Origin: JAUIET01 sp964352475
GTDB lineage: Bacteria; Pseudomonadota; Gammaproteobacteria; Pseudomonadales; JAUIET01
DNA: 64,000 nucleotides
Reading direction: 5' to 3'
NCBI GenBank assembly: GCA_964352475.1
Contig: CAYGSL010000011.1
Location: forward strand, 36,473 to 100,472
Under the pieces are notes generated by a model. It saw only the letters and a list, made by a program, of their open reading frames with translations, did not search any database and had not been told where the DNA came from. Numbering within the stretch: the first letter of the stretch is position 1; each line of letters begins with the position of its first letter. Of this stretch, positions 54,254 to 62,792 are shown piece by piece. The translations under genes and the position numbers were made by a program.

Positions 54254-54652
54254 ATGTCGACACCAAATATCGTATCGCAGGAAGAATGGTTTAAGACCAG
54301 GAAAGAATTGCTGGCGTTTCGCGAGCGTATGAATTGGAGTTTTAGCTGGGTTTCATCTGCGGACAGCGAGTTCAACCGTGACTTCGGTGTAAGTTTCACA
54401 GAAGATGAAGTGAATGATGGAATCGTCCAGTACAACTACGGAGATTTCGAGTTCCCCCACGCTGGTGAGCTGCCCGGCATCAGTGTTTTTGTGAAGCAGG
54501 GTGACAAGGTGTATCGAAGCTACTCCAGCTATGCCCGCGGTCTGGAAAACACCATGGCGGCGTACAACTACCTTGACCTAGTGCCAAAGGGCCGTGATGA
54601 AACCGAGCTGGAATATGGCCATGAGTGGTTAAGGTTACGCGACAGTTACTAG
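54254..54652 (+). CDS. Internally deleted DUF899-family protein
   Basis: The 132-residue protein starts like DUF899 (NIVSQEEWFKTRKELL), then at about residue 20 jumps to the second half of the family (FRERMNWSFSWVSSADSEFNRDFGVSFT ... LPGISVFVKQGDKVYRSYSSYARGLE ... AYNYLDLVPKGRDE). DUF899 proteins are usually 230-260 residues, so about 100 residues are missing, including the first part of the thioredoxin-like fold and its cysteine motif. The frame is intact and a strong ribosome-binding site (GGAGGA) is present. It may be a decayed gene or a reduced variant. Confidence 0.75.
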   Translation: MSTPNIVSQEEWFKTRKELLAFRERMNWSFSWVSSADSEFNRDFGVSFTEDEVNDGIVQYNYGDFEFPHAGELPGISVFVKQGDKVYRSYSSYARGLENTMAAYNYLDLVPKGRDETELEYGHEWLRLRDSY

Positions 54653-54705
54653 TAATGCACAATGCAGTTACTGGCTTGATCTTGTAGGGTGCACAGAAGG
54701 TATTG

Positions 54706-57015
54706 ATGAAATCTTCGATTACACTGGTCGTCTCTATCGATGGCGTCGCTCCACGCTTCGTCACTCCCGGCAGCATGCCAACACTCTGCGAGTTAGCGCG
54801 CAAGGGGGCTTCCTGCTTTGATGCGCGCACGATTGACCCTAGCATTACCTTACCTGCCCATACATCACTTTTTCGAGGCGTGGCCGCGGTTGATCACGGC
54901 ATTGTGTCGAACGACGATTGTGAACTGAAAAGCAGTGCCAGTTCCTTTCTTAGGCAGGCCAGGAAGTCGGGTTTACAAACAGCGGCACTGTTCAATTGGC
55001 AACGCTTCAGCCGTGTATTGGAGCAAGACGCCGTAGATCAACTATTTGTAATTGATGGCGGTTATTCGCCTAGCGAGGACGAGGTAACAATTGCCAATGC
55101 CTGCACAGTATTGTCATCACGTAGTCAGGACCTTGTGTTTGTGTACATCGCTCAACCTGACCTGGCCGGGCACGAATCTGGATGGGGCTCTGAGGAATAT
55201 CTGGCGGCGCTGGATCGAAGCGATGCGTTGCTGGCGCAACTGTGGAGCTTGTTAGGTCCGCAGGACTCTATCCTGGTAACAACCGATCATGGCGGTCTCG
55301 GGAATGACCATCAAATGAGTCGGCCCGAGGACGTGCAAACGTTTGTGGCCATGTGTTCACCGAGACTGAGTGCACACAGCCGATGGACCAGCGCCAGCAT
55401 ACTAGACGTTGCGCCAACCATTGCCGATGTCTGCGAATTTCCATCCGACCCGCATTGGCAAGGAAAGTCCTTGATTGGCTTGGAACGCCCTTTCGCTGAT
55501 GAGCTGATGGGCGCACTGCACGGTATGCAAAATCATTCTTATGGCGAATGCGTGAATATGCTGGAGCATTCTTTGCAAGCCGCCGCCGCCGCACAAGCTG
55601 ACGGCGCGGAAGACTCTATTGTTCTTGCTTGCCTGTTGCATGATGTAGGGCATGTCTTGGGGCCGGCCGGTGAATGGGGTTTGCCCGACCACGCTGAGGT
55701 GGGCGCGCTGGCCTTGCAACAGCATTTGCCGGCTGAAATTGTAGAACCCATACGCGCGCACGTGAATGCCAAACGCTTTCTGGTGGCGACAGAGCCTGAG
55801 TATTTTTCGCTTCTTAGCAAGGCGTCACAGGAATCGCTGAAGCAGCAAGACGGCGCCATGAGCATTGCAGAGTGCGAGGAATTTAAAAAGAACCCGTTTG
55901 CCGCGCAAGCCATCGCGCTTCGGCGCTATGATGATTTGGGTAAGGACGCTGATACTGATCTTATCGAGCTGGACAGCTTTCGTGAATTGCTGGGCGCCTG
56001 TTTAAACACCGAAATTGCCAGCGACCCGAAATGGCTTCGCGATGCCTGCCGCTGCAGGGAATGTCGTAGCGAGAGCAATGACCAGCACTTGCTAAATACA
56101 AACGATCTTGAGGGTTGGCAAGTATTGGAGTGCTCGTATGCAGGCGCCGATACGCGCGCAGTTCTTGGAAATGCGGCGGGAGTAATTCATCGCTGTTTTA
56201 TTCCGAACAGTGATCTTGTTGATAACGATCGCAAAGTCCTGTGGGGAAGTGAGCACGGAAGGTTTCTGGAAGAGCCTTCCGGCACACACCAGGAAGACCT
56301 TGGTTTGTTTATTCAATCGCTGGATCGCTATGGCATTGCCTTAATCAAAGGTATCGGCAGAGAGCCCGGCGAAGTGCTGCGTTTTGCCTCTCGTATTGGT
56401 TTTGTTAGAGAAACGAATTACGGTCGATTCTTCGATGTAATTGCAGAACCTGATCCGATAAATTTGGCCTACACGCCCGTTGGCTTGCCTCTTCATACCG
56501 ACAATCCGTATCGCAACCCCTGTCCAACGGTTCAGTTATTGCATTGCCTGGCTGCGGCCAGTACCGGTGGCTATAGCCACTTTGCGGATGGCTTTCACGC
56601 AGCCGAACGACTTAGGCAGGAGTCTCCCGAGCTTTTTTCTATTCTGACCGATACTGAACTGATGTTTCGCTTTCACGACAATACTGTCGATTTGCGCGAC
56701 AGTAAAACAATGATTCAAACTGATTCGGTGGGCAAGATTTGCGCCATCCACGTGAATCATCGCAGCATGGAGGCACCCAGGCTGAGCATGGTGCAGTCGC
56801 GCGCCTTCTATGAGGCGTACCATCGTTTTACGAAACTGTTGTCAGCGCCCGAGTCGGTCATTGAGTTGCTGCTGCAACCGGGTGAACTCGTCGCGTTTGA
56901 CAACAGAAGAGTGCTGCACGGCCGCGCCGGTTTTAAGATCACTGAACGCAGGCATTTACAGGGGTGTTATATCGATGCGGATGCCATTGAATCTGCCGCC
57001 CGTATGCGCGCCTGA
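54706..57015 (+). CDS. Triple-domain enzyme: phosphatase-superfamily hydrolase + PhnZ/TmpB-like HD oxygenase + TmpA/BBOX-like 2OG oxygenase
   Basis: The 769-residue cytoplasmic protein has three complete domains. Residues about 1-260 are an alkaline-phosphatase-superfamily hydrolase: D12, nucleophile T48, D152/H156, D194/H195, probably H202. Residues about 268-432 match PhnZ/TmpB HD-type mixed-valent di-iron oxygenases: E281, H288, H312/D313, H329, H352, K356, D409. H288-H312 (24) and H352-D409 (57) have PhnZ spacing. Residues about 435-765 match gamma-butyrobetaine hydroxylase/TmpA: zinc cysteines C448, C450, C453, and the iron triad H597-D599-H738. TmpA hydroxylates and TmpB cleaves a phosphonate. 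I infer a one-chain phosphonate-degrading enzyme; the exact substrate is unknown. Ribosome-binding sequence GAAGG supports ATG 54706. Confidence 0.87.
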   Translation: MKSSITLVVSIDGVAPRFVTPGSMPTLCELARKGASCFDARTIDPSITLPAHTSLFRGVAAVDHGIVSNDDCELKSSASSFLRQARKSGLQTAALFNWQRFSRVLEQDAVDQLFVIDGGYSPSEDEVTIANACTVLSSRSQDLVFVYIAQPDLAGHESGWGSEEYLAALDRSDALLAQLWSLLGPQDSILVTTDHGGLGNDHQMSRPEDVQTFVAMCSPRLSAHSRWTSASILDVAPTIADVCEFPSDPHWQGKSLIGLERPFADELMGALHGMQNHSYGECVNMLEHSLQAAAAAQADGAEDSIVLACLLHDVGHVLGPAGEWGLPDHAEVGALALQQHLPAEIVEPIRAHVNAKRFLVATEPEYFSLLSKASQESLKQQDGAMSIAECEEFKKNPFAAQAIALRRYDDLGKDADTDLIELDSFRELLGACLNTEIASDPKWLRDACRCRECRSESNDQHLLNTNDLEGWQVLECSYAGADTRAVLGNAAGVIHRCFIPNSDLVDNDRKVLWGSEHGRFLEEPSGTHQEDLGLFIQSLDRYGIALIKGIGREPGEVLRFASRIGFVRETNYGRFFDVIAEPDPINLAYTPVGLPLHTDNPYRNPCPTVQLLHCLAAASTGGYSHFADGFHAAERLRQESPELFSILTDTELMFRFHDNTVDLRDSKTMIQTDSVGKICAIHVNHRSMEAPRLSMVQSRAFYEAYHRFTKLLSAPESVIELLLQPGELVAFDNRRVLHGRAGFKITERRHLQGCYIDADAIESAARMRA

Positions 57016-57039
57016 CTCCACCCTCTCACAGATCCAACA

Positions 57040-57645
57040 CTAATCGATCGCCACCGCGGTTTTGCCGGCTCTGATGCACGCTGTGTGAAAACCTGATCCT
57101 TGCAGCCAGTCATATCCCGGTTCGTTATTGGTGAGTTCGCGAAAGTGGTTATAGGCAATGCAGATTCCGTGCGAATGATCGCTTATGCCTTCGGTGTTAC
57201 TGTCTATGCCGTACTGTAAACCGTGCGCTATGTGATGATGGAACGGTGGTGCTTCCGGAGGCCATGCCCCCATTTCATCGTGCACTTGCTGCAGGTCTGC
57301 ATTGATATAGGGCGTTGGTAACAATAATGGATCTGATAGGTCAAAACACCGCGCATCCAAAGCGTCCATAAAGTAGGCCATGGACTTCATCTGCTCAGAA
57401 CGTTCTGTTGGATCCAATGGAATGTTGGGCGTTTGCGCAGAAACGTCGCCGCGTCTGGCTGCATCCATATAGCGAGCGTACAAACGCATCGCATTGATAA
57501 TCGATTGCGGCCTATCCTGATGTTGGTAGGTTAGTTGATCCCAGGTGTTTACTACTGAGAGATTAACTTCATTGCAGCGTTTAAGCGACTCGACCGGTAG
57601 CGGAGCCATATGCACCGGCCGGTTCTTATAGGAAAACAGTCTCAT
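57040..57645 (-). CDS. Fragment resembling the N-terminus of reductive-dehalogenase-like Fe-S proteins
   Basis: The 201-residue protein starts MRLFSYKNRPVHMAPLPVE and has SIINAMRLYARYMDAARRGD, IPLDPTERSEQMKSMAYFMDA and SDHSHGICIAYNHFRE...NEPGYDWLQGS. From memory this resembles the first 200 residues of the long reductive-dehalogenase-like Fe-S proteins of marine proteobacteria. It stops (TAVAID) where those proteins would continue into the corrinoid and ferredoxin parts. It has no Fe-S motif. It starts one base after the PhyH gene stop, so the two are cotranscribed. It could be a pseudogene or a stand-alone domain. Confidence 0.5.
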   Translation of the reverse strand: MRLFSYKNRPVHMAPLPVESLKRCNEVNLSVVNTWDQLTYQHQDRPQSIINAMRLYARYMDAARRGDVSAQTPNIPLDPTERSEQMKSMAYFMDALDARCFDLSDPLLLPTPYINADLQQVHDEMGAWPPEAPPFHHHIAHGLQYGIDSNTEGISDHSHGICIAYNHFRELTNNEPGYDWLQGSGFHTACIRAGKTAVAID

Positions 57646-57646
57646 G

Positions 57647-58486
57647 CTATTCAAACAGCACGGCTGGACTCTTGTAGTCGTAATACCCCAGTGGGCCTCC
57701 CATAATGTTGTCGTCGTAATGGGAGTAGAGGTCGAACCCTAATAATTGGCGTACGCGTGGAGAGAATTTAGCCACTTGTTCTACAGAAGTGTTCAACTGA
57801 TGGTTTTCTTGCGTTTTCAACCAGCCCAGTACATAAGAAGCGACGATGGAGCGTCGTACTTGACCGTTAGTATTCGTACCACCGCCGTGCAGTGTTTTGC
57901 CAGGAATGAAAACAGCGCTTCCGGCTGACATCACCGCCTGTGTAATTTCTTCTGGCCTCGCTATTCGTTCTGGGTCCCACTTATGGCTTCCCGGCACAAC
58001 ATTTGTGGCTCCGTTTTCAACAGTGAACTCAGTTCCTGCCACCATCACATTAAATTGCAGTAGTCGCTCGGGTGACCAGTAATTTACCGGCCAAATCATA
58101 TCGTCAGTGTGTAATTCCTGAGCCGTTTCACCGCCGTGAATTTCAATGATTTCGCTGGAGTTGAGTTGATACTGGCCACAATTAGGCGCTAGAAAGTGGT
58201 CCATAACGCCAAGCAATCGTTCGTCGGTAATTAACTCAGCATAGTTTGGCGCTCTGCCGATAATGCCATTCAGACGCACAGTGCGGTGGCCCATGAACTC
58301 TTGAGCCTCAGGTTCGCCATAATCATATGGAGCATACTCATCGATGTCCGTTTGAATCGCTGAGTTAAAAGTTTGAAGCCACTCTTGCCCCATGAATTCA
58401 TCAACAATAACGGCGCCTTCGCGTTCGACCACTTCAATAATATCCGGTACGGAACAATCAGAGGGCAGGTGGGTAACGTTAACCAT
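57647..58486 (-). CDS. Phytanoyl-CoA dioxygenase (PhyH) family oxygenase
   Basis: The 279-residue Fe(II)/2-oxoglutarate oxygenase has the iron-binding HTD in ELHTDDMIWP near 122 and the distal histidine in FIPGKTLHGGGTN near 200, followed by the 2OG-binding arginine in QVRRSIVASY. The family includes the phosphonate hydroxylase PhnY as well as many natural-product hydroxylases. I chose ATG 58486 (GGAG upstream) over a TTG at 58492. It is divergent from the TetR gene, with a palindrome between them. It is convergent with the triple-domain gene. Substrate unknown. Confidence 0.88.
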   Translation of the reverse strand: MVNVTHLPSDCSVPDIIEVVEREGAVIVDEFMGQEWLQTFNSAIQTDIDEYAPYDYGEPEAQEFMGHRTVRLNGIIGRAPNYAELITDERLLGVMDHFLAPNCGQYQLNSSEIIEIHGGETAQELHTDDMIWPVNYWSPERLLQFNVMVAGTEFTVENGATNVVPGSHKWDPERIARPEEITQAVMSAGSAVFIPGKTLHGGGTNTNGQVRRSIVASYVLGWLKTQENHQLNTSVEQVAKFSPRVRQLLGFDLYSHYDDNIMGGPLGYYDYKSPAVLFE

Positions 58487-58511
58487 ATTCAAGGCTCCAT
58501 TAATATTGTTT

Positions 58512-58529
58512 ATCTAACAGTTGACAGAT
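58512..58529. promoter_or_regulatory. Candidate TetR operator
   Basis: ATCT-10 bases-AGAT is an imperfect palindrome with inner CA/TG pairs, matching 12 of 18 positions to its own complement. It lies between the divergent PhyH and TetR starts (26 and 48 bases away). Confidence 0.4.
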
Positions 58530-58576
58530 TAATGCAAACAAACCAAGATAGCTACTATTGATTACTGTGGTATGAA

Positions 58577-59239
58577 ATGATTCAAAACAGCAAGGCTGGC
58601 AAGTTCGCAGCTAAAAGTGGCACAAAGACACGGGCACCGTACCGTGAAACAAAGCGACTGAAACCCGAAGAAAGGCGGGAGTTGATTGTAAAGGCGGCCC
58701 AGTCACTGCTGCTATCCCAGGGCTTTTCGGCACTTACTCTACGTAATGCAGCAGAAGCGGCCGACATTAGAATGGCAACGCTGCAGTATTATTTTCCAAG
58801 CAGAGAAGCACTGTTCAAGCAAGCATTCCAGGATATCGTCGACAGTTCCTGGAACGATTTAATAGGCAAGCTCAATGGAATCGATTCCTCAGAACCTGAA
58901 GCTCGCTTACGCTGTTATGTGCAGTCTATGTGTGAATCAAGCCGCAATGGGCCGGTAGTGGGCTGTTTTGTTGAGCTATGGGCCGCGGCCAGAGTGCACG
59001 ACTACGCGGCCGACATTATGCGAGTTTATTATGACGACGCGGTGATTGAGCTGGCAAAGCTACTAAGAGCTGCAAATTCGTCAATGACCGCGCAGCAAAG
59101 TCGACAGCAGGCTGTGCTTGCTATGTCTATGATTGAAGGTTTGGCTTTGTTCAATCAGATTGATAGTAAAGCGGGGCGTCGATCTCGAGTCGCGTTGAAT
59201 AGAGCAGTTGACTCAATAATGCTGATGGTTATTTCTTGA
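58577..59239 (+). CDS. TetR-family transcriptional regulator
   Basis: The 220-residue protein has a basic N-terminal tail, a helix-turn-helix (about 38-85: ALTLRNAAEAADIRMATLQYYFPSREALFKQAF) and a variable ligand-binding domain. Divergent from the PhyH gene, so it may repress it and respond to a hydrophobic ligand. Its end overlaps the convergent isomerase gene by 11 bases. Confidence 0.92.
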   Translation: MIQNSKAGKFAAKSGTKTRAPYRETKRLKPEERRELIVKAAQSLLLSQGFSALTLRNAAEAADIRMATLQYYFPSREALFKQAFQDIVDSSWNDLIGKLNGIDSSEPEARLRCYVQSMCESSRNGPVVGCFVELWAAARVHDYAADIMRVYYDDAVIELAKLLRAANSSMTAQQSRQQAVLAMSMIEGLALFNQIDSKAGRRSRVALNRAVDSIMLMVIS

Positions 59240-59873
59240 GTCCGTACTGATCCAGGCGCCAACGCAGCGTGTCGATGCGATCCTGCCCGAAAAATGGTTC
59301 ATTGCGCACCACCATGGTGGGCACACCCCAGTGGCCGGCGTCGTCCAGTGCCTGCTGGTTTTGTTCAATCTCGGCGAGGTGGTCGCCGTGTTCGATAGCC
59401 TCGTCCAGCTCGGCCAAATTTAGTCCTGTCGAGGCGACTGCGTTGGCAAGGTGTTCTCCCTGATCCCAATTGTCTGTTCCGCCCATGATCAGCCGTGACA
59501 CAGCCGCCGCCAGATCCAGCCCCTTACCGCGGCGTTGCGCTTCCACGCCTAGTTTGCATAAACGATAGATATAAGGCTGTTCATCCGCCACGGTTAGAGT
59601 TTTAAGGTTCTGTACTACAGGGTCTGGCTTTGCCGGAAAGCGGTAGGGTAGTCCTAAGTACTCCGCTCGACGTTGCGCGTCCATCACAATGTACAACATG
59701 GGCTTCAGGTTGTTGGGGGCGAACACTTTCTCTTTGGCCCTGACGGCGATCGGCAGTACCACTCGCAATGCGATGTCTACGTCGTAGTCATTGCGCAGTT
59801 GCAGCAGATCGTTAATTGCCAGGTAAGAGTATGGACTGCGGAATGACCAGTACGTATCTATAGTTTCGCTCAT
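59229..59873 (-). CDS. 2-hydroxychromene-2-carboxylate isomerase-like (DsbA/GST-kappa fold)
   Basis: The 214-residue protein has a thioredoxin-like fold with the catalytic serine in FRSPYSYLA (residues about 12-20) and the cis-proline GVPTMVV near 182. HCCA isomerases are glutathione-dependent and act in breakdown of naphthalene-type aromatics; members also isomerise other compounds. It stands alone on the minus strand beside the SDR/isomerase genes. Confidence 0.85.
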   Translation of the reverse strand: MSETIDTYWSFRSPYSYLAINDLLQLRNDYDVDIALRVVLPIAVRAKEKVFAPNNLKPMLYIVMDAQRRAEYLGLPYRFPAKPDPVVQNLKTLTVADEQPYIYRLCKLGVEAQRRGKGLDLAAAVSRLIMGGTDNWDQGEHLANAVASTGLNLAELDEAIEHGDHLAEIEQNQQALDDAGHWGVPTMVVRNEPFFGQDRIDTLRWRLDQYGLKK

Positions 59874-59965
59874 GCGTTGCTCCCCGTCTGCGCGCCGTTT
59901 GGTAGAGTATACTGGCCAGCAAATAGCAAGGGCATGGCTTACAGCGATATTTTAGGGTGAACAAC

Positions 59966-60736
59966 ATGAAAAAAGTGTGTCTTGTAATAGGCGCTGGCGC
60001 CGGTATAGGCGGCAGCGTCGCTAAGAAATTCGCAAACGAAGGCTATCACGCTGCAATGTGCCGCCGCAGTGATGAAGAAGGTCTTAACGTTCTTGTCGGA
60101 GACATTGAAGCAGCTGGCGGCTCTGCCAGCGGCCATCTTCTGAATGCGGTAAAGGAAGGGGCTATAGAAGACCTGGTGGTCAATGTTGAAGAAACTATTG
60201 GCCCAATTGACGTGGTGTTGTTTAACCTGGGCGCCCAGATTGGTAATCGTTCCTTGGACGACACGGCTCTTAAGACGTTCGAGTTGGGTTGGCAAATGGC
60301 TACCTTTGGATTATTTCGGCTGGCGAAGGTGTTGGTACCATTGATGGTTGAGCGAGGCGGAGGAACGATTCTGGTCACATCAGCAACTGCCGCTGTTAGG
60401 GGTAATGCCGGTCAACATTCTCACGCGGCCGCAATGGGCGGGCGACGAATGCTCTGCCAAAGTTTGAATGCTGAATACGCGTCAAAAGGTGTTCATGTGG
60501 CGCATATTTTGATCGACGGCGCAGTAGATGCACCAGATACACTAGGTAAAATGCTTGGCGCTGAATTGTTCCAAAAACTGCGCGACACTCGCGGCGGTGA
60601 TAATGATGGCCTATTGCTTCCGGAGCAAATTGCCGAGACCTATTATCATATAGCCCAGCAACACCGTTCCGCATGGACACACGAGTTAGACCTTAGGGCT
60701 TACTCCGATTTAGCCTGGTGGAACCACGCGCCTTAA
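59966..60736 (+). CDS. Short-chain dehydrogenase/reductase-like protein
   Basis: The 256-residue protein has a Rossmann fold with a glycine-rich GAGAGIGGSVAKKF near 10-22. The usual catalytic YxxxK is not seen at its place (QHSHAAAMGGRRMLC is there instead). It may therefore be a reductase of unusual mechanism or inactive. I chose ATG 59966 (AGGGTGA upstream) over a GTG at 59957. It is followed by two DsbA-type isomerase genes in the same direction. Confidence 0.82.
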   Translation: MKKVCLVIGAGAGIGGSVAKKFANEGYHAAMCRRSDEEGLNVLVGDIEAAGGSASGHLLNAVKEGAIEDLVVNVEETIGPIDVVLFNLGAQIGNRSLDDTALKTFELGWQMATFGLFRLAKVLVPLMVERGGGTILVTSATAAVRGNAGQHSHAAAMGGRRMLCQSLNAEYASKGVHVAHILIDGAVDAPDTLGKMLGAELFQKLRDTRGGDNDGLLLPEQIAETYYHIAQQHRSAWTHELDLRAYSDLAWWNHAP

Positions 60737-60767
60737 ACCAGAAACAAACTTTGAAGTAGAGATAATT

Positions 60768-61370
60768 ATGAGTAAAACACTGGAATTTGTTTTCGACTTT
60801 GCCAGCCCTAATGCCTATCTAGCCTATAAAGCACTCCCGGCTGTTTTGGAACGCACCGGTGCCAGCGTGCAGTTAAGCCCTTGCCTGCTGGGCGGCTTGT
60901 TTAAAGCCACGGGCAACCAGGCACCTATGATTGCCTTTGGCAACGTCAAGGGGAAGCTGGAGTACGAGCAACTGGAAATGCAACGCTTTATTGCAAAGCA
61001 CGGGCTAAGCCGGTTTAAGATGAACCCGAATTTTCCTGTCAATACCTTGTTGCTAATGCGAGGCGCGATCGCGGCTGATATGGATGGTCGCCTGGAAGAA
61101 TACGTGGAGGTCGGTTTAAAACACATGTGGGAAGACGGCCTGAAGATGGACGACCCTGAGGTTTACGCGCATGCAATGAACGAGGCGGGTTTCAATGGGC
61201 AAGAGTTGATTGAGCGAACCCAAGATCCTGAGGTGAAAGCCGCATTGATGGCAAATACCGAAGCCGCGGTAAATCGTGGTTGTTTTGGTATTCCCAGTTT
61301 TTTTGTGGGTGATGAGATGTTTTTTGGTAAAGACCGTCTCGGCCAGGTTGAAGAACTGTTGCAGAACTAG
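60768..61370 (+). CDS. 2-hydroxychromene-2-carboxylate isomerase-like (DsbA family)
   Basis: The 200-residue protein has the catalytic-type serine in FDFASPNAYLAYKAL (about 8-22) and the cis-proline FGIPSFFVGDEMFFGKDRL near 175. Second of three such proteins in the cluster. It lies 31 bases after the SDR gene, in the same transcript. Confidence 0.88.
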   Translation: MSKTLEFVFDFASPNAYLAYKALPAVLERTGASVQLSPCLLGGLFKATGNQAPMIAFGNVKGKLEYEQLEMQRFIAKHGLSRFKMNPNFPVNTLLLMRGAIAADMDGRLEEYVEVGLKHMWEDGLKMDDPEVYAHAMNEAGFNGQELIERTQDPEVKAALMANTEAAVNRGCFGIPSFFVGDEMFFGKDRLGQVEELLQN

Positions 61371-61442
61371 GAGAGGTATTGCTTGCCGGTAGGCTAGTTT
61401 AAACCCCGACGTTCATTGCGCATTCACGACCCGGAGAAAGCG

Positions 61443-62792
61443 ATGCTCGAACCAGAAAACAATCCAAACCCTTCTTACTTCGTTGATCCACCACGTTTGT
61501 TACGTTTTTTGATGGCCAGACGGTTTGGCCGCATTGCCAATACCGAGCAAATTGCGAAACGGCGTGTTGCAGCCGAAACGAAACGCCAGGCCGAGGGGCA
61601 AGCCCATGTTGTGGAGTATTTTCATCAAGTGGATGATCCCTATTCCCATTTGATGGCTCAGGTAATTGCGCAATTTGCCGCGCGTTATAACATTGAGATT
61701 GTGCCGCATCTTATCCGCGCAAGCGGTGGTCGTAATCAACCGGAACTGGAAAAACTTGCCGCGTGGGCACGTCGCGACTGTGGGTTAATCGCGCCGCATT
61801 ATGGCTTGAGCTTTCCGGAAGATGCAGGCGTGGTGCCAGAGCCTGCGCAGCAAGAGGCGGCTAACCGCGCATTGGCCAAGCTCAGTGCGGATGAGTTTGT
61901 CGCACAGCTTGAAAGTGTTAGTACCAAATTATGGTCAGGCGATTCCTTTGATGCCGGTCAGACGACTGCCGCTGAAGCGCAAGCAGAACTTGATGCAGGG
62001 TCTGCACGCTTGGCAGAATTAGACCACTACTCGGGCGCGATGCTGTATTACGGCGGCGAGTGGTACTGGGGTGTTGATCGATTGTTTCACCTGGAACAAC
62101 GCCTGAGAGACCTGGGTATCTGCAAAGATGCTGGCGAGCCCTACATCGCACCGCGCCTGGCAATAGATGTTAGCGATGTTGACGCCAGCGGGCTGGATTT
62201 GCATTTCTTCCCGTCGCTGAATAGCCCCTATACAGCGATTATTTTTGACCGAACCATCGAGTTGAGTAAGGCCTGCAACATAAACTTTCATCACAAGCCT
62301 GTTCTACCTATGATTATGCGTGGTGTTGCCGCCACCCCGGCTAAGGGCGCGTATATTTTCTTCGACACAAAACGCGAGGGCGACTTTTTTAGTGTGCCTT
62401 TCGGTAATCACGTAACACCGATTGGCGAACCGACCAGGCAGTCTTATTCACTCATGCCCTGGGCCAAGTCGCAGGACAAAGATATCGAACTGCTTAGCAC
62501 CTTACTACGTTACGCCTTTGCAGAAGGCAAGGCATTACACAAAAAGAAGAACATAAAGCGCGCGGTTGAAGAGGTAGGCTTGGATTGGGCTGAGGCCCTG
62601 AAGCACCTTGGCGGTGAAGAATGGAAACCCATCACCGAAAAGCACCAGGATGAAATGGTGGAAGGTATGGGCCTTTGGGGTGTGCCTTCCTACCGGCTTT
62701 GTGGTCCTGAGGGTGAGCCTGATTTGGAGGTGTGGGGTCAGGACCGCCTGTGGTTAGTTGCGGCGGAGATACGGCGGCGGGCGGCTCTTTAG
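61443..62792 (+). CDS. Tandem double-domain DsbA/HCCA-isomerase-like protein
   Basis: The 449-residue protein has two thioredoxin-like DsbA-type units. The first (about 45-225) starts VVEYFHQVDDPYSHLMAQ and ends MLYYGGEWYWGVDRL. The second (about 250-445) starts LHFFPSLNSPYTAIIFDR and ends GLWGVPSYRLCGP...VWGQDRLW. Each has the serine or aspartate position seen in single-domain isomerases. Single-domain relatives are about 200 residues, so this is a duplication and fusion. I chose ATG 61443 (GGAGAAAG upstream). A terminator follows. Confidence 0.82.
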   Translation: MLEPENNPNPSYFVDPPRLLRFLMARRFGRIANTEQIAKRRVAAETKRQAEGQAHVVEYFHQVDDPYSHLMAQVIAQFAARYNIEIVPHLIRASGGRNQPELEKLAAWARRDCGLIAPHYGLSFPEDAGVVPEPAQQEAANRALAKLSADEFVAQLESVSTKLWSGDSFDAGQTTAAEAQAELDAGSARLAELDHYSGAMLYYGGEWYWGVDRLFHLEQRLRDLGICKDAGEPYIAPRLAIDVSDVDASGLDLHFFPSLNSPYTAIIFDRTIELSKACNINFHHKPVLPMIMRGVAATPAKGAYIFFDTKREGDFFSVPFGNHVTPIGEPTRQSYSLMPWAKSQDKDIELLSTLLRYAFAEGKALHKKKNIKRAVEEVGLDWAEALKHLGGEEWKPITEKHQDEMVEGMGLWGVPSYRLCGPEGEPDLEVWGQDRLWLVAAEIRRRAAL

